A stretch of 64,000 nucleotides of DNA from Glaciimonas sp. CA11.2 (GCF_034314045.1 NZ_JAVIWL010000001.1:2046001-2110000); one strand, 5' to 3'. Shown: positions 1 to 9,557, counted from the first letter of the stretch. Translations and numbers: made by a program. Notes: a model not told the origin generated them from the letters alone.

Positions 1-564
1 CTGTCAATGGCTTACTCTACGCAACGTGGCTATGCCAACAGCCATCCGTTCGCCGGAGAAATACGTCATGGAAAAGTGAACGTGGAAGTGATCCCGGAAG
101 AGCTTGGTTTTGCGATCGATATCGGCGACATTGAAATCACTGAATGCCAGATGGTGAATCAGTTTGCCGGTTCACACACCGAGGCAGCACGATTCACACG
201 AGGTTATGGATTAACGTTCGGCTACAACGAGCGTAAGGTGATTGCAATGGGATTGATGGACAGGACTTTACGCTGTCAGGAACTGGGCGAAGAGGCCAAC
301 TCACCGGGGCAAATGGCTGAATTTGTGCTCTACCACTCGGACAATGTTGAAGCCTCGGGATTTTTGCAACATTTGAAATTACCGCACTATGTTGACTTTC
401 AGGCCGAGCTTAATTTGATTCGTGCGTTACGCCGGCAGAGCGCTGATGCAGCCGATGCAGCGGATGCAGCAACGATGCCCAATCACAGCGCGAGTCTCTC
501 GGAAGTTGAAGACGACTTGTCCGATACGGAAGCATCAAGTTTTGATGTGCAGAAAGCAGCATGA
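1..564 (+). CDS. phnI: C-P lyase core subunit PhnI, 5'-truncated by the window edge
   Basis: C-terminal part of PhnI, a subunit of the carbon-phosphorus lyase core complex that transfers phosphonates onto the ribose of a nucleotide (role known from the family). The reading frame is open from base 1, with no stop before the first internal ATG at 7, so the true start lies outside the window. Recognised from the conserved stretch HPFAGEIRHG and the phn gene order downstream. The last ~40 residues are a low-complexity Ala/Asp/Ser tail with repeated ADA units, beyond the conserved core. The stop overlaps the phnJ start (ATGATG at 561-566), indicating translational coupling. Confidence 0.93.
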   Translation: MSMAYSTQRGYANSHPFAGEIRHGKVNVEVIPEELGFAIDIGDIEITECQMVNQFAGSHTEAARFTRGYGLTFGYNERKVIAMGLMDRTLRCQELGEEANSPGQMAEFVLYHSDNVEASGFLQHLKLPHYVDFQAELNLIRALRRQSADAADAADAATMPNHSASLSEVEDDLSDTEASSFDVQKAA

Positions 565-1496
565 TGGAATCTATTATTAATCAGCCAACGCAATCCCAGG
601 CTTCAACCCAGCCGGAGGCGGGTTACAACTTTGCCTATCTGGATGAGCAAACCAAGCGCATGATTCGCCGCGCCATTTTAAAGGCGGTCGCTATTCCTGG
701 TTATCAGGTGCCGTTCGGTGGACGTGAAATGCCGCTGCCATATGGTTGGGGAACGGGCGGTATTCAAGTCACCGCTGCGGTGATCGGGCAAAGTGATGTG
801 TTAAAGGTGATTGATCAGGGTTCCGACGATACCACCAATGCGGTCAATATCCGCCGCTTTTTTCGTCGCACGACCGGCGTCGCCACGACGGAACGCACGA
901 CCGAAGCAACGTTGATTCAAACGCGGCATCGGATACCGGAAACACCGTTATCGCCCGGCCAGATCATGGTCTATCAGGTGCCGATTCCCGAGCCGTTACG
1001 TTGGCTGGAACCAAGTGAACAACAGACGCGTAAATTACACGCGATGGCTGATTACGGCCTGATGAGCGTGGAGTTGTACGAAGATATTGCGCGTATGGGT
1101 AAAATTGCGACGGCTTATGATTATCCGGTAGTGGTGAATAATCGCTACATGATGCGGCCCTCGCCGATACCCAAATTTGACAATCCAAAATTGCATCAGA
1201 GTCCCGCTTTGCAATTATTCGGTGCGGGCCGTGAAAAGCGTATTTACGCTGTTCCTCCTTACACCTCTGTCAAAAGTCTAGACTTTGAAGACTATCCGTT
1301 TGAAATTGAAAGCTGGGATCAATGCTGCAGTTTATGCGCCGCTGAAGATAGTTTTCTCGACGAGATTATCGTCGACGATCACGGCGCACGGATGTACGTT
1401 TGCAGCGATACCGATTATTGCCAACAGCGTGTGTTAGCGGAAGAAAATAGGCTGTCGCCCACGCCGCATCCATCAGCGATAGAGTGTCAATCATGA
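561..1496 (+). CDS. phnJ: C-P lyase radical SAM enzyme PhnJ
   Basis: PhnJ is the radical SAM enzyme that cleaves the C-P bond of 5-phosphoribosyl-1-phosphonate, releasing an alkane and a cyclic phosphate. At about residues 256-287 there is C-X2-C-X21-C-X5-C, the spacing known for the [4Fe-4S]-binding cysteines plus the radical-forming cysteine of PhnJ. All four cysteines are intact, so the enzyme should be active. The N-terminal third carries the typical PLPYGWGTGG segment. Length 311 aa is slightly above usual because of an N-terminal Gln/Ser-rich extension. It overlaps phnI upstream and phnK downstream. Confidence 0.96.
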   Translation: MMESIINQPTQSQASTQPEAGYNFAYLDEQTKRMIRRAILKAVAIPGYQVPFGGREMPLPYGWGTGGIQVTAAVIGQSDVLKVIDQGSDDTTNAVNIRRFFRRTTGVATTERTTEATLIQTRHRIPETPLSPGQIMVYQVPIPEPLRWLEPSEQQTRKLHAMADYGLMSVELYEDIARMGKIATAYDYPVVVNNRYMMRPSPIPKFDNPKLHQSPALQLFGAGREKRIYAVPPYTSVKSLDFEDYPFEIESWDQCCSLCAAEDSFLDEIIVDDHGARMYVCSDTDYCQQRVLAEENRLSPTPHPSAIECQS

Positions 1497-2281
1497 ATAG
1501 CCAAACTCTTTCATCGCCGCTTTTAGAAGCCAAGAATTTGACGCACCGTTTCGGTACTTTCTCTGCATGCGATAACATTGATTTGCAGCTGTATCCTGGC
1601 GAAGTGCTGGGTATTGTGGGTGAATCTGGCTCTGGAAAAAGCACGCTGCTAAATTGTTTGGCAGGTCATCTGGCGCCGAGTGAAGGACGTGTATTGTTTT
1701 CGACCCGCCACGAGGGCGTCGTCGATCTGTATCAAATTAGCGAAGCACGTCGTCGGTTGTTGTCGCGCACCGATTGGGGTTTCGTGCATCAAAGCGCGCG
1801 GGATGGCTTGCGTGCCAATGTATCTGCGGGCGCGAATGTCGGCGAGCGTCTGATGGCAATTGGTTCACGGCATTACGGCGATATTCGGCAAGAGGCATTG
1901 CATTGGCTGGATCGGGTTGAAATCGATGCCAATCGGATCGATGATTTGCCCCGTCATTTCTCCGGTGGCATGCAGCAACGATTGCAAATTGCCCGCAATC
2001 TGGTGACCAAACCGCGGTTGATTTTTATGGACGAGCCGACGGCTAGTCTGGATGTTTCGGTGCAGGCGCGACTGTTGGATCTGTTGCGCCAACTGGTGTC
2101 GCAATTACATGTCGCTGCGGTGATTGTCACGCACGATCTGGCAGTTGCCAGATTGCTAGCGCATCGATTGATGGTGATGCGTCAGGGACGCGTTGTGGAA
2201 CAAGGTTTGACTGATCAGGTCCTCGACGATCCACAGCATCCTTACACGCAGTTGCTGGTCTCATCCGTATTGCAAGCTTAG
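1493..2281 (+). CDS. phnK: C-P lyase ABC-type ATPase PhnK
   Basis: ABC ATPase that binds the PhnGHIJ core in C-P lyase; it is not a classical importer subunit. Walker A (GESGSGKST, about residues 43-51), the signature FSGGMQQR and Walker B (LIFMDEPTASLD) are all visible. The ATG at 1493 overlaps the phnJ stop as ATGA and is preferred; an in-frame GTG at 1484 would add three residues. The C-terminal VLDDPQHPYTQLL segment resembles oligopeptide-type ATPases, as usual for PhnK. Confidence 0.94.
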   Translation: MNSQTLSSPLLEAKNLTHRFGTFSACDNIDLQLYPGEVLGIVGESGSGKSTLLNCLAGHLAPSEGRVLFSTRHEGVVDLYQISEARRRLLSRTDWGFVHQSARDGLRANVSAGANVGERLMAIGSRHYGDIRQEALHWLDRVEIDANRIDDLPRHFSGGMQQRLQIARNLVTKPRLIFMDEPTASLDVSVQARLLDLLRQLVSQLHVAAVIVTHDLAVARLLAHRLMVMRQGRVVEQGLTDQVLDDPQHPYTQLLVSSVLQA

Positions 2282-2318
2282 ACGGTTGCAGGCTTAAACA
2301 ATTGCGAACTCAAAAAAT

Positions 2319-3068
2319 ATGATGGACGAAAATAGTATGCATTCTTTAAGACGTATCGAAGCAAGGCAGCTTTCAAAAGCGTTTGTATTGCATCTGCAAG
2401 GCGGTTTGCACATGCCGATTTTTTCCGATGTGGATATGGATGTCGATGCCGGTGAATGTGTGGTGATTCATGCGCCGTCGGGTGCAGGAAAAAGTACATT
2501 GTTGCGCTGCCTGTATGCGAACTATCGCGCTAGCAGCGGAAGTGTCAAAATTCGGCACACGCTGGAAGACGGCGCGGACGCTGATTGGGTTGATTTAGCC
2601 ACAGCGTCGCCGCAACAGATTCACGCCGTACGCAAAACTACGTTAGGCTTTGTCACCCAGTTCTTACGCGTCATCCCGCGTATCAGCACGCTCGATTTGG
2701 TTGCCGAGCCGTTGATCGTTAAGGGTGTCGAGGTTGATGAGGCTAAGGATCAGGCGAAGGCCTGGCTGTCACGTCTGAAGATTCCGGCGCGGTTATGGCA
2801 AGTGCCGCCGGCGACATTTTCAGGTGGTGAACAGCAACGCGTAAATATTGCGCGTACCCTGATTAGTGACTTTCCGATATTGTTGCTGGACGAACCGACG
2901 GCATCGCTCGATGAAGGGAATCGTGATACGGTGATCGCCATGATTCAAGAAGCGTGTGATCGTGGGACTGCAGTGGTGGGGATTTTCCACGATGAGTATG
3001 TGCGTCGTGCATTGGCGACGCGTCTATTTCCGCTGGCGGCGATCCAATCAGTCGAATTGGCAACTTAA
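2319..3068 (+). CDS. phnL: C-P lyase ABC-type ATPase PhnL
   Basis: Second ABC ATPase of the C-P lyase operon. PhnL is needed with PhnG, H and I for the coupling of phosphonate to ATP-derived ribose triphosphate. Walker A APSGAGKST, signature FSGGEQQR and Walker B LLLDEPTASLD are intact. It starts with two consecutive ATGs at 2319 and 2322; the ribosome binding site is weak. It follows phnK by 37 bases and is probably in the same transcript. A 12-bp tandem repeat and a MITE separate it from phnM. Confidence 0.93.
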   Translation: MMDENSMHSLRRIEARQLSKAFVLHLQGGLHMPIFSDVDMDVDAGECVVIHAPSGAGKSTLLRCLYANYRASSGSVKIRHTLEDGADADWVDLATASPQQIHAVRKTTLGFVTQFLRVIPRISTLDLVAEPLIVKGVEVDEAKDQAKAWLSRLKIPARLWQVPPATFSGGEQQRVNIARTLISDFPILLLDEPTASLDEGNRDTVIAMIQEACDRGTAVVGIFHDEYVRRALATRLFPLAAIQSVELAT

Positions 3069-3095
3069 CATGATGAATAGAGTCTCAGATAGAGT

Positions 3096-3140
3096 CTGAC
3101 ACAAAATCTGATGCAAAGCCTGATACAAAACCTGAGATAC
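3096..3140 (+). repeat. 12-bp tandem repeat downstream of phnL
   Basis: Three consecutive degenerate copies of CTGATRCAAARY (3096-3107, 3108-3119, 3120-3131) followed by a partial fourth. It lies just after the phnL stop and shows no coding or hairpin potential. It probably arose by local slippage. Confidence 0.6.
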
Positions 3141-3231
3141 ATTTAAAATTCATCAGCGACGCTCCCAATAGCCAGTTGCCAGTGCGTTGTATGCGCAAAT
3201 ATTTGTCGGTTCTTATAACGTTATTATTTTA

Positions 3232-3371
3232 GGAAATCTCTGATTAAGTAGAGTAAGTTCTGAGCAAGCGTTACGAGCGGTTCAGGTTTTAGGCTGGAAG
3301 CAATCGTACGCATGTACGAAAAGCATCATAGACCTGAAATTGGATCCCCCAGTAGCTTAATCAGCACTTCC
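3232..3371. mobile_element. 140-bp MITE with IS5-like termini and TTA target duplication
   Basis: The left end GGAAATCTCTGATTAAG (3232-3248) and the reverse complement of the right end, GGAAGTGCTGATTAAG (3356-3371), are imperfect terminal inverted repeats differing by one indel and a few bases. The element is flanked on both sides by TTA (3229-3231 and 3372-3374), a 3-bp TNA target duplication as in IS5/IS1031-type transposition. There is no ORF inside. The centre has nested inverted repeats: TTCAGGT...ACCTGAA around a CGTAC-GCAT-GTACG hairpin. It is non-autonomous and would need a transposase elsewhere. Family assignment is inferred from the GGAA ends and target size. Confidence 0.72.
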
Positions 3372-3396
3372 TTAGCTTTGTTGGCTTACGATCACT

Positions 3397-4530
3397 ATGA
3401 CCATACTCTCCGCCATAAAAAATGCGCGCATCGTTACGGCGCAAGAACATTTTATCGGTAACCTTTCGGTTGCCGCAGACACCATCGCCAACGTTGCCAT
3501 TGGCAACTCTCAGGTGGGCGAGGATTGGGAGGGTGATTATCTGATCCCTGGAATGGTCGAACTGCATACCGATAATCTCGAAAAACATTTGATGCCGCGT
3601 CCAAAAGTGAACTGGCCAATCCTGCCAGCCATTCTGGCGCATGATGCACAAATTGCGGCCGCTGGTATCACGACCGTACTAGACGCATTGGGCGTTGGTG
3701 ATATCGATCCGGAAAGCGTGCGTAGCACGATGCTCGCAATGTGTGTTTTAAATATTCAGCGTGCACGCGAAAAAGGTCTTTTGCGGGTAGAGCACTTTTT
3801 GCATTTGCGGCTTGAACTGGCAGAAGAAAATCTGCTTACAATGTTTTTGCCGTTCTTGAACGATCCGTCTTTAAAGCTCGTGTCTCTAATGGATCACACG
3901 CCCGGACAGCGGCAGTGGACCGACCTCAGTCACTACCGTATCTATACCACTGGAAAACGGGGATGGAGCAACGAAAAAGTAGATTCAATGCTGGAGAACA
4001 TGCTTGAGCGCCAGGTGCGCTATGCAGACGATAATCGTCGCCGTATCGTCGAGAGTTGTAATGCGATCGGCAAGCCGATGGCGACGCACGACGACACTAC
4101 CGTTGCGCACGTGACTGAAGGCGTTGCTGAAGGCATCAAGATTTGTGAATTTCCTACGTCCCTGATTGCTGCGCAAACTGCACGGCAAAACGGTTTGGGT
4201 ACCATCATGGGCGCGCCGAATGTGGTACGAGGCGGTTCGCATTCAGGGAACATCTCGGCGGCCGAATTGGCGCGCGCTGATTTACTCGATGTATTGTCGT
4301 CGGATTACGTGCCAGCGAGCTTGTTGCATGCAGCATTTCTGCTACAAAAAGAAGGGTTCAGTTTGCCAAAGTCGATCAACACCGTCTCGCGCAATCCGGC
4401 CCGTATGATTGGCTTCGATGATCGCGGCGAGATTGCGCCCGGTTTGCGTGCAGACTTTTTGCGGGTTCGCGTGGTCGATGATATTCCCGTGATTTTGCAA
4501 GTGTGGAAGTCGGGGCAGCGGGCGATCTGA
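3397..4530 (+). CDS. phnM: alpha-D-ribose 1-methylphosphonate 5-triphosphate diphosphatase PhnM
   Basis: Amidohydrolase-type enzyme that removes pyrophosphate from the ribose 1-phosphonate 5-triphosphate intermediate, giving the substrate of PhnJ. It shows the metal-binding HTDNLEKH motif (about residues 57-64), THDD near residue 230, and a C-terminal NPARMIGFDDRGEIAPG segment typical of the family. Length 377 aa is normal. It is the last phn gene here and ends 31 bases from the convergent fmt. The MITE just upstream ends 22 bases before the ATG, so it may influence expression or supply a weak promoter. Confidence 0.95.
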   Translation: MTILSAIKNARIVTAQEHFIGNLSVAADTIANVAIGNSQVGEDWEGDYLIPGMVELHTDNLEKHLMPRPKVNWPILPAILAHDAQIAAAGITTVLDALGVGDIDPESVRSTMLAMCVLNIQRAREKGLLRVEHFLHLRLELAEENLLTMFLPFLNDPSLKLVSLMDHTPGQRQWTDLSHYRIYTTGKRGWSNEKVDSMLENMLERQVRYADDNRRRIVESCNAIGKPMATHDDTTVAHVTEGVAEGIKICEFPTSLIAAQTARQNGLGTIMGAPNVVRGGSHSGNISAAELARADLLDVLSSDYVPASLLHAAFLLQKEGFSLPKSINTVSRNPARMIGFDDRGEIAPGLRADFLRVRVVDDIPVILQVWKSGQRAI

Positions 4531-4561
4531 TCGACGGAATTGCCGGGTATGTACCTTCCGG

Positions 4562-5524
4562 TTAATCAAACGCCCCATCAGCCATTGGAAATGCGCGTAT
4601 AAAGTCGTTCGCCGGCAAGCGTTTCCCGCCAGGTTTTTGCAGTACGGTGAGCCGCAATGCATTCGCACCACAAGCAACGATGACACCATTTTGCGGATCG
4701 GCGCTGATTACTTGCCCTGCGCTATACTGATTGTTTAGGTTGCTGTCGAGAACGACTTCGGCATCCCATATTTTTAATGTCACGCCTCCGAAAGTGGCAA
4801 ACGCCCCGGGGAAGGGATTAAACGCACGAATTTTTCTATCCAAACTATCTGCTGGCAAATTGAAGTCTACAGCCGCCTCTTCTTTGGTAATCTTTGCCGC
4901 GTAGGTCACGCCAACGTCCGGTTGCGGTGTCGCCGGTAGTTCATTTTTCTCCAGCTTGCCAATTGCCTCCACAATCATTCTGGCACCGAGCACCGCCAAC
5001 TTATCGTGCAGACTACCGGTGGTGTCGCGATCGCCAATCGGCACGTGTTCAATCAACATCATCGGACCGGTATCCAGACCTTGCTCCATTTGCATGATGG
5101 TCACGCCGGTTTCTGTGTCACCGGATTCAATGGCCCGATGTATCGGAGCCGCACCGCGCCAGCGCGGCAAGAGTGAACCATGAATGTTAATACATCCATG
5201 GGGCGGTATCTTCAGAACGCTGAGAGGCAAAATGAGGCCATAAGCGGCGACTACCATCACGTCATGCGGCGTGGCCTTTAATAACGTGTGCGCGTCTTGT
5301 GCGATGTCGGGATATTTTCCATCCAATCGCAACGAGACCGGCTGTGCGACGGGTATATCATGCGCGAGCGCAAACGCCTTCACTGCGGAGGCATGCAATT
5401 GCATACCGCGGCCAGCAGGGCGATCAGGCTGTGTGAGTACGAGCGTGATCTCATGCCCTGCGTCGTGAAGGGCTTTTAAGGCAACGGCGGCGAATTCAGG
5501 AGTTCCGGCAAAGATTATTTTCAT
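4562..5524 (-). CDS. fmt: methionyl-tRNA formyltransferase
   Basis: Transfers a formyl group from 10-formyltetrahydrofolate to initiator Met-tRNA. The N-terminus [13 protein letters not shown] is diagnostic, and the catalytic Asn-x-His and loop appear as [15 protein letters not shown] (about residues 107-121) followed by the DTG of QGLDTG. The C-terminal tRNA-binding domain begins near residue 205. Length 320 aa is normal. def lies upstream on the same strand, but a rho-independent terminator and about 0.4 kb separate them, so fmt probably has its own promoter in 5525-5810. Confidence 0.97.
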   Translation of the reverse strand: MKIIFAGTPEFAAVALKALHDAGHEITLVLTQPDRPAGRGMQLHASAVKAFALAHDIPVAQPVSLRLDGKYPDIAQDAHTLLKATPHDVMVVAAYGLILPLSVLKIPPHGCINIHGSLLPRWRGAAPIHRAIESGDTETGVTIMQMEQGLDTGPMMLIEHVPIGDRDTTGSLHDKLAVLGARMIVEAIGKLEKNELPATPQPDVGVTYAAKITKEEAAVDFNLPADSLDRKIRAFNPFPGAFATFGGVTLKIWDAEVVLDSNLNNQYSAGQVISADPQNGVIVACGANALRLTVLQKPGGKRLPANDFIRAFPMADGAFD

Positions 5525-5923
5525 ACCAGGATTTTATTACGGATGAGTTTGTTTTGCTGCTTATGAATGCTATTCACTATTTGTTTTTAGCAAAAGCGAC
5601 AAGATAGTCGTCATGCAATGGTGATGCATCACACACCATAGATGACAGCAGCTTGATCAAATTGGAATGATAAGGAATATTTAACACGGAAGGTTTGACA
5701 CGGATGCATTGGCCCCGCAAGTGGTGAGGTGCGTTGCAGGCGACCGAATCGGTCTTGATGGTATGGTCGCCAGAAACGGCTGATAGTGAGTTTATCTTTT
5801 TTAGCATTGTTTTAGCTAAAAAAATTGCCTGCATGAGTGCTAAATGCAGGCAATTTATAGAGGCTTAAAGCGGAGGCTTAACGCTTAACAATTATCGCTT
5901 AAGTATTCACCCATACTTTCTTG
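5525..5923. other. def-fmt intergenic region
   Basis: About 400 bases without a convincing gene. It contains the def terminator (5818-5853). An 85-codon frame on the minus strand (5577-5834) begins inside the terminator stem and has no recognisable domain, so it is not called. The fmt promoter should lie here. Confidence 0.5.
5818..5853 (-). terminator. rho-independent terminator of def
   Basis: Read on the minus strand: perfect 10-bp stem TTGCCTGCAT / ATGCAGGCAA with a 9-base loop, followed by a run of seven T. It lies 70 bases after the def stop. Confidence 0.85.
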
Positions 5924-6448
5924 TTAGCGATATTGCTTTTCCCGCTTCAGTTCTCGTTCTTCTTTAAGCATCTTTGCTTTGATGCGGTTGCGCTTTAACG
6001 GCGACAGATATTCGACAAACATCTTCCCTTTAAGATGGTCCATTTCATGTTGAATACAGACCGCAAGCAGACCTTCAGCGTCAACTTCAAATGGTTTTCC
6101 ATCAGCATCCAATGCGCGCACTTTGATGCGCGCTGGACGTTCGACGCCGTCGTATATTCCCGGCACTGAGAGGCATCCCTCGTCGTAGATTTGCTTTTCT
6201 TCGCTGGCCCAGAGAATTTCCGGGTTAATAAAAACGCGCAGTTCTTTACCCGTGTCGGAGGTATCAATCACCAACAGTTGCTCATGGACATCGACTTGGG
6301 ACGCCGCCAAACCAACGCCGGGAGCCTCGTACATTGTCTCGGCCATGTCGGCAATTAAGCGCTTAAGACGGGCGTCAAAAACGGTGATCGGCCGAGCAAT
6401 TTTTTGCAGGCGGGCATCGGGGTAACGCAAGATATTTAATAGAGACAT
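5924..6448 (-). CDS. def: peptide deformylase
   Basis: Removes the N-formyl group from nascent proteins and uses a metal ion (usually Fe2+). The three family motifs are present: [16 protein letters not shown] (metal-binding Cys) and QHEMDHLKG (two metal-binding His and catalytic Glu). Length 174 aa is typical. Functionally paired with fmt, which lies downstream on the same strand, but it has its own terminator. The C-terminal tail is Lys/Arg/Glu-rich. Confidence 0.97.
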   Translation of the reverse strand: MSLLNILRYPDARLQKIARPITVFDARLKRLIADMAETMYEAPGVGLAASQVDVHEQLLVIDTSDTGKELRVFINPEILWASEEKQIYDEGCLSVPGIYDGVERPARIKVRALDADGKPFEVDAEGLLAVCIQHEMDHLKGKMFVEYLSPLKRNRIKAKMLKEERELKREKQYR

Positions 6449-6789
6449 ACGGTTCTGGACGACAATAAGGCGATTCGAAAATGGTTTATCACTTGCTAGT
6501 TTCAGCGTTTATAGGCAAAATTTGATGCGCTTTGGCAAACATTTTTACAACTATTGTGGGTGTGTACAGCAGTATTTTACGCGGCAAACCATGCAATTGC
6601 ATTTTGTTAGTCAATTCCAGTTTAACGCATTGATAGTCCGCAAATCACCTTACTCACCTGGCCGACCAATTCGCTGGCTCTACGTAGCAGCTGCGTTGAC
6701 CATTAAGGGTGGGGAAAAAGGTGGTTGGAAAGGTGCGTATTGATGCACTAAGGATGCGCTAACTTAACGCCACATTTACCGGAAACAAC
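6449..6789. other. divergent def / LysM-protein intergenic region
   Basis: About 340 bases between divergently oriented genes; it should hold promoters for both. No clear operator, RNA gene or supported small ORF was seen. Confidence 0.4.
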
Positions 6790-7863
6790 ATGAAAAAGTT
6801 TAGCACAGCTGCACTCCTTCTCGCTTTTGTAGCTGGCATTGGTATTTTGCCAATCTCCCAAGCGCAAACGACGGCAAAGGCGCGCTGTGCGTTTTTGCCC
6901 AATGCACCAGATCAGCATGTCGTCGTGCGTGGCGATACGCTGTGGGGAATTTCGGGGCATTTTTTGCAGAATGCGTGGTGCTGGCCGCAAGTGTGGGGAA
7001 TGAACCGAGAGCAAATTCGAAATCCTCATTGGATTTATCCTGGACAGATCGTTTATTTTGACCGCGCGGCGGGTCGACTGCGACTCGGCACGCCAACTGG
7101 CGGCACGTCTGGCACGATTAAGTTGTCGCCACAAATTCGGGTAGAAGGTCTGGGAAGCGAAGCGATCTCTGCGATTCCGGCGGAGGAAATCGCGCCGTTT
7201 CTTTCGCAGCCGTTGATCATTGAAGAGGACGGATTAAATAACGCTCCGCATATTGTTGCCGTACAGGAAGGTCATGTAAATTTGGGCCGTAATGATCTCG
7301 CTTACGTGCGTGGCGATCTTAAGGGCGGTACCTCATTCCAGGCTTTCCGTCCCGGCAAACCCTTGAAAGATCCGGTCACTGGCAAGGTCATCGCCTATGA
7401 GGCAGTATATTTAGGCACGTTGAAACTGGAGCGTGCAGGCAAAGCAGAAAATGAAGCGGATACCTTCCGCATCGTTGAGTCGAAGGAAGAGATGAGCGTC
7501 GGAGATCGTTTGGTGGCAGTGCCGATTACCGCCATTTTGAACTACGTACCGCACCCACCTTTGGTTGACGTCAATGCGCGCATTGTCTCGATTTACGGTG
7601 GGGTTGCCAATGCAGGTCAGAACCAGATTGTCACCATCAATAAGGGTGCAGAAGACAACATGGAGGTTGGCAATGTGTTGCAGTTATACCGATTTGGTAA
7701 AACCATCGCCGATCCTTTAGATGGAAAAAAAGCTGTGAAACTTCCCGATGAGCAATACGGCACGTTATTTATCTTCAGAATATTTAGGCATATTTCTTAC
7801 GGATTGATCATGCAAGTTCGCGATACAGTGGAGGTCGGCGATATTGCCAGATCACCAGAGTAG
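6790..7863 (+). CDS. secreted LysM-domain protein
   Basis: Exported LysM protein of the type commonly found upstream of dprA in Burkholderiales. Residues 1-25 are a signal peptide ending SQA. One LysM domain follows at about residues 42-90 (VVRGDTLWGIS, MNREQIRNPHWIYPGQIVYF), predicted to bind peptidoglycan. The rest (~265 residues) is a conserved beta-rich region without a named catalytic motif. Length 357 aa. It ends 9 bases before dprA and is probably co-transcribed. Exact function unknown; a cell-wall role is inferred only from the LysM domain. Confidence 0.85.
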   Translation: MKKFSTAALLLAFVAGIGILPISQAQTTAKARCAFLPNAPDQHVVVRGDTLWGISGHFLQNAWCWPQVWGMNREQIRNPHWIYPGQIVYFDRAAGRLRLGTPTGGTSGTIKLSPQIRVEGLGSEAISAIPAEEIAPFLSQPLIIEEDGLNNAPHIVAVQEGHVNLGRNDLAYVRGDLKGGTSFQAFRPGKPLKDPVTGKVIAYEAVYLGTLKLERAGKAENEADTFRIVESKEEMSVGDRLVAVPITAILNYVPHPPLVDVNARIVSIYGGVANAGQNQIVTINKGAEDNMEVGNVLQLYRFGKTIADPLDGKKAVKLPDEQYGTLFIFRIFRHISYGLIMQVRDTVEVGDIARSPE

Positions 7864-7872
7864 ACGGGCTAA

Positions 7873-9174
7873 GTGTTGCAAACAGAAAATATCCTCAATA
7901 TTAGTAACGATGCCGCTGTCATTGAAACGCCATTCACAGCGGCAAATACATTCTCCCAACCACCCGGCCAGCCAGGGGTTGCTCAATCGGTGTTTCAACC
8001 GATGTTGGCGAGCGATCTTGCAGACTGGCTTAGGTTAGAGCAGACGGAGGGTGTCGGATCTTCCACCGCACGCCGTCTGATGGCTGCCTTCGGCCTGCCA
8101 GCCAATATTTTTTCCAGCTCGCTAACCGCTCTCCAAAACGTTGTCTCGCACAAAATTGCGTTGGCGCTGTTGGCACCGTTATCGGATTTGACTAAACAAC
8201 GGATTGATTGTGCTTTGGAATGGGCGCAGCAGAAGGGCAACCGGATTCTGACGCTGGCCGATAACGACTATCCCGCGACGTTGCTTAATATTTCTGATCC
8301 GCCATTAGTTCTATACGTGAAAGGTCGGGTTGAATTGCTGGCGCGACCTTCACTGGCAGTAGTTGGTAGTCGCAATGCAACCGTGCAAGGCACCACTAAT
8401 GCCGAGCGATTCTCTGAGACCCTGAGCCAGCGCGGACTGACGATTATTTCGGGTCTGGCGCTAGGCATCGACAGCGCTGCGCATGTCGGTGCGTTGCGCA
8501 ACACGCGCCAAACCTTTGACGCGGGGAGCACAGTCGCGGTGATCGGGACCGGCGCGGATATCGTTTATCCGTCACGCAATCGCAGTCTGGCCCATGAGAT
8601 TGCAGAATTTGGCTGTATTGTTAGTGAGTACCCGCTTGGCATGTCGGGTATTGCGGCTAACTTTCCGCGTCGGAACCGGATTATTTCAGGGCTGTCTGCC
8701 GGAGTTCTGGTGGTAGAAGCCGCCGCCCAGTCCGGTTCGTTGATCACCGCCCGAATGGCGGCGGAGCAGGGCAGAGACGTTTTTGCGATTCCCGGGTCAA
8801 TTCATTCGCCGCTTTCTAAAGGTTGTCATCAGTTGATTAAGCAAGGAGCCAAGCTCGTTGAGTCAGCGCAGGATATCCTGGAGGAAATGGCATCCTTTGT
8901 ATCGCCGGCGCGTCCAGCTTCTGCGGTCTCAAAGCAAGGTGAATTACTAGCGCAGCCATTATTGTTTTCTACGCCATCAGAAGATAGTGAGCATACGCGC
9001 TATGTTGATGATCCTTTGCTAGCCGCTCTCGGCTTTGATCCGGCGAGCATCGACATGTTGGCAGCGCGCAGTGGTATCGATATCGCACTATTAAGTGCGC
9101 AGCTATTGACGCTTGAGCTAGAGGGTTTGGTAGAGTTGCTTCCAGGCGGTGTTTATCGGCGCATCGGCCAATAG
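7873..9174 (+). CDS. dprA: DNA-processing protein DprA (Smf)
   Basis: Cytoplasmic protein that loads RecA on incoming single-stranded DNA during natural transformation. The Rossmann-like core shows VVGSRNATVQG, SGLALGIDSAAH, IGTGADIVYPSRN and the conserved FPRRNRIISGLS stretch. An N-terminal helix-hairpin-helix/SAM-like region and a C-terminal winged helix flank it. The frame opens with GTG at 7873 (433 aa); an ATG at 8002 (MLASDLADW) would give ~390 aa, closer to the usual length, so the start is uncertain. Upstream is the LysM gene; smg and topB follow. Confidence 0.95.
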   Translation: MLQTENILNISNDAAVIETPFTAANTFSQPPGQPGVAQSVFQPMLASDLADWLRLEQTEGVGSSTARRLMAAFGLPANIFSSSLTALQNVVSHKIALALLAPLSDLTKQRIDCALEWAQQKGNRILTLADNDYPATLLNISDPPLVLYVKGRVELLARPSLAVVGSRNATVQGTTNAERFSETLSQRGLTIISGLALGIDSAAHVGALRNTRQTFDAGSTVAVIGTGADIVYPSRNRSLAHEIAEFGCIVSEYPLGMSGIAANFPRRNRIISGLSAGVLVVEAAAQSGSLITARMAAEQGRDVFAIPGSIHSPLSKGCHQLIKQGAKLVESAQDILEEMASFVSPARPASAVSKQGELLAQPLLFSTPSEDSEHTRYVDDPLLAALGFDPASIDMLAARSGIDIALLSAQLLTLELEGLVELLPGGVYRRIGQ

Positions 9175-9557
9175 AAACAATTTTACTGCTGGTCGCGCAT
9201 CTTGATATCAATCCGCTTGGGTCTCGCGTGAATTTTGGCGTAGATTCAAGCTTAGATTTCAGCGAATTTTTTTACCGCCAGTTACACATGTCAGAATGAC
9301 ACTTTCGGCAGAATGCGTTAAATCCTGCGATACTGGTATAAAGGTATCTATAAATTATGGGTAAATCACCTTATTTGGGCGTTTAATCGATTGTAAAGAC
9401 CGCAATTTTGCGATAATTGTCTAGGATTTTCGCAAAAATGCCCCAATTGGGTTGTATCCTGGCAATCCACGCGGCCCAACCTCTCCTCGCTGATTGCTGT
9501 TTTTGCAAATAGTTTTAGCAACTTGTTTTAGTCCAATCTTAGCGATACAGTAGAACC
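9175..9557. other. dprA-smg intergenic region
   Basis: 383 AT-rich bases with no supported ORF. Probably contains the smg promoter; no clear operator or hairpin was recognised. Confidence 0.4.

Noticed and set aside
5577..5834. 85-codon minus-strand frame between def and fmt
   Set aside because: It starts inside the def terminator stem, has no ribosome binding site and no recognisable domain.
6522..6743. 73-codon plus-strand frame upstream of the LysM gene
   Set aside because: Lies in the divergent promoter region; composition is not protein-like and there is no motif or start signal.
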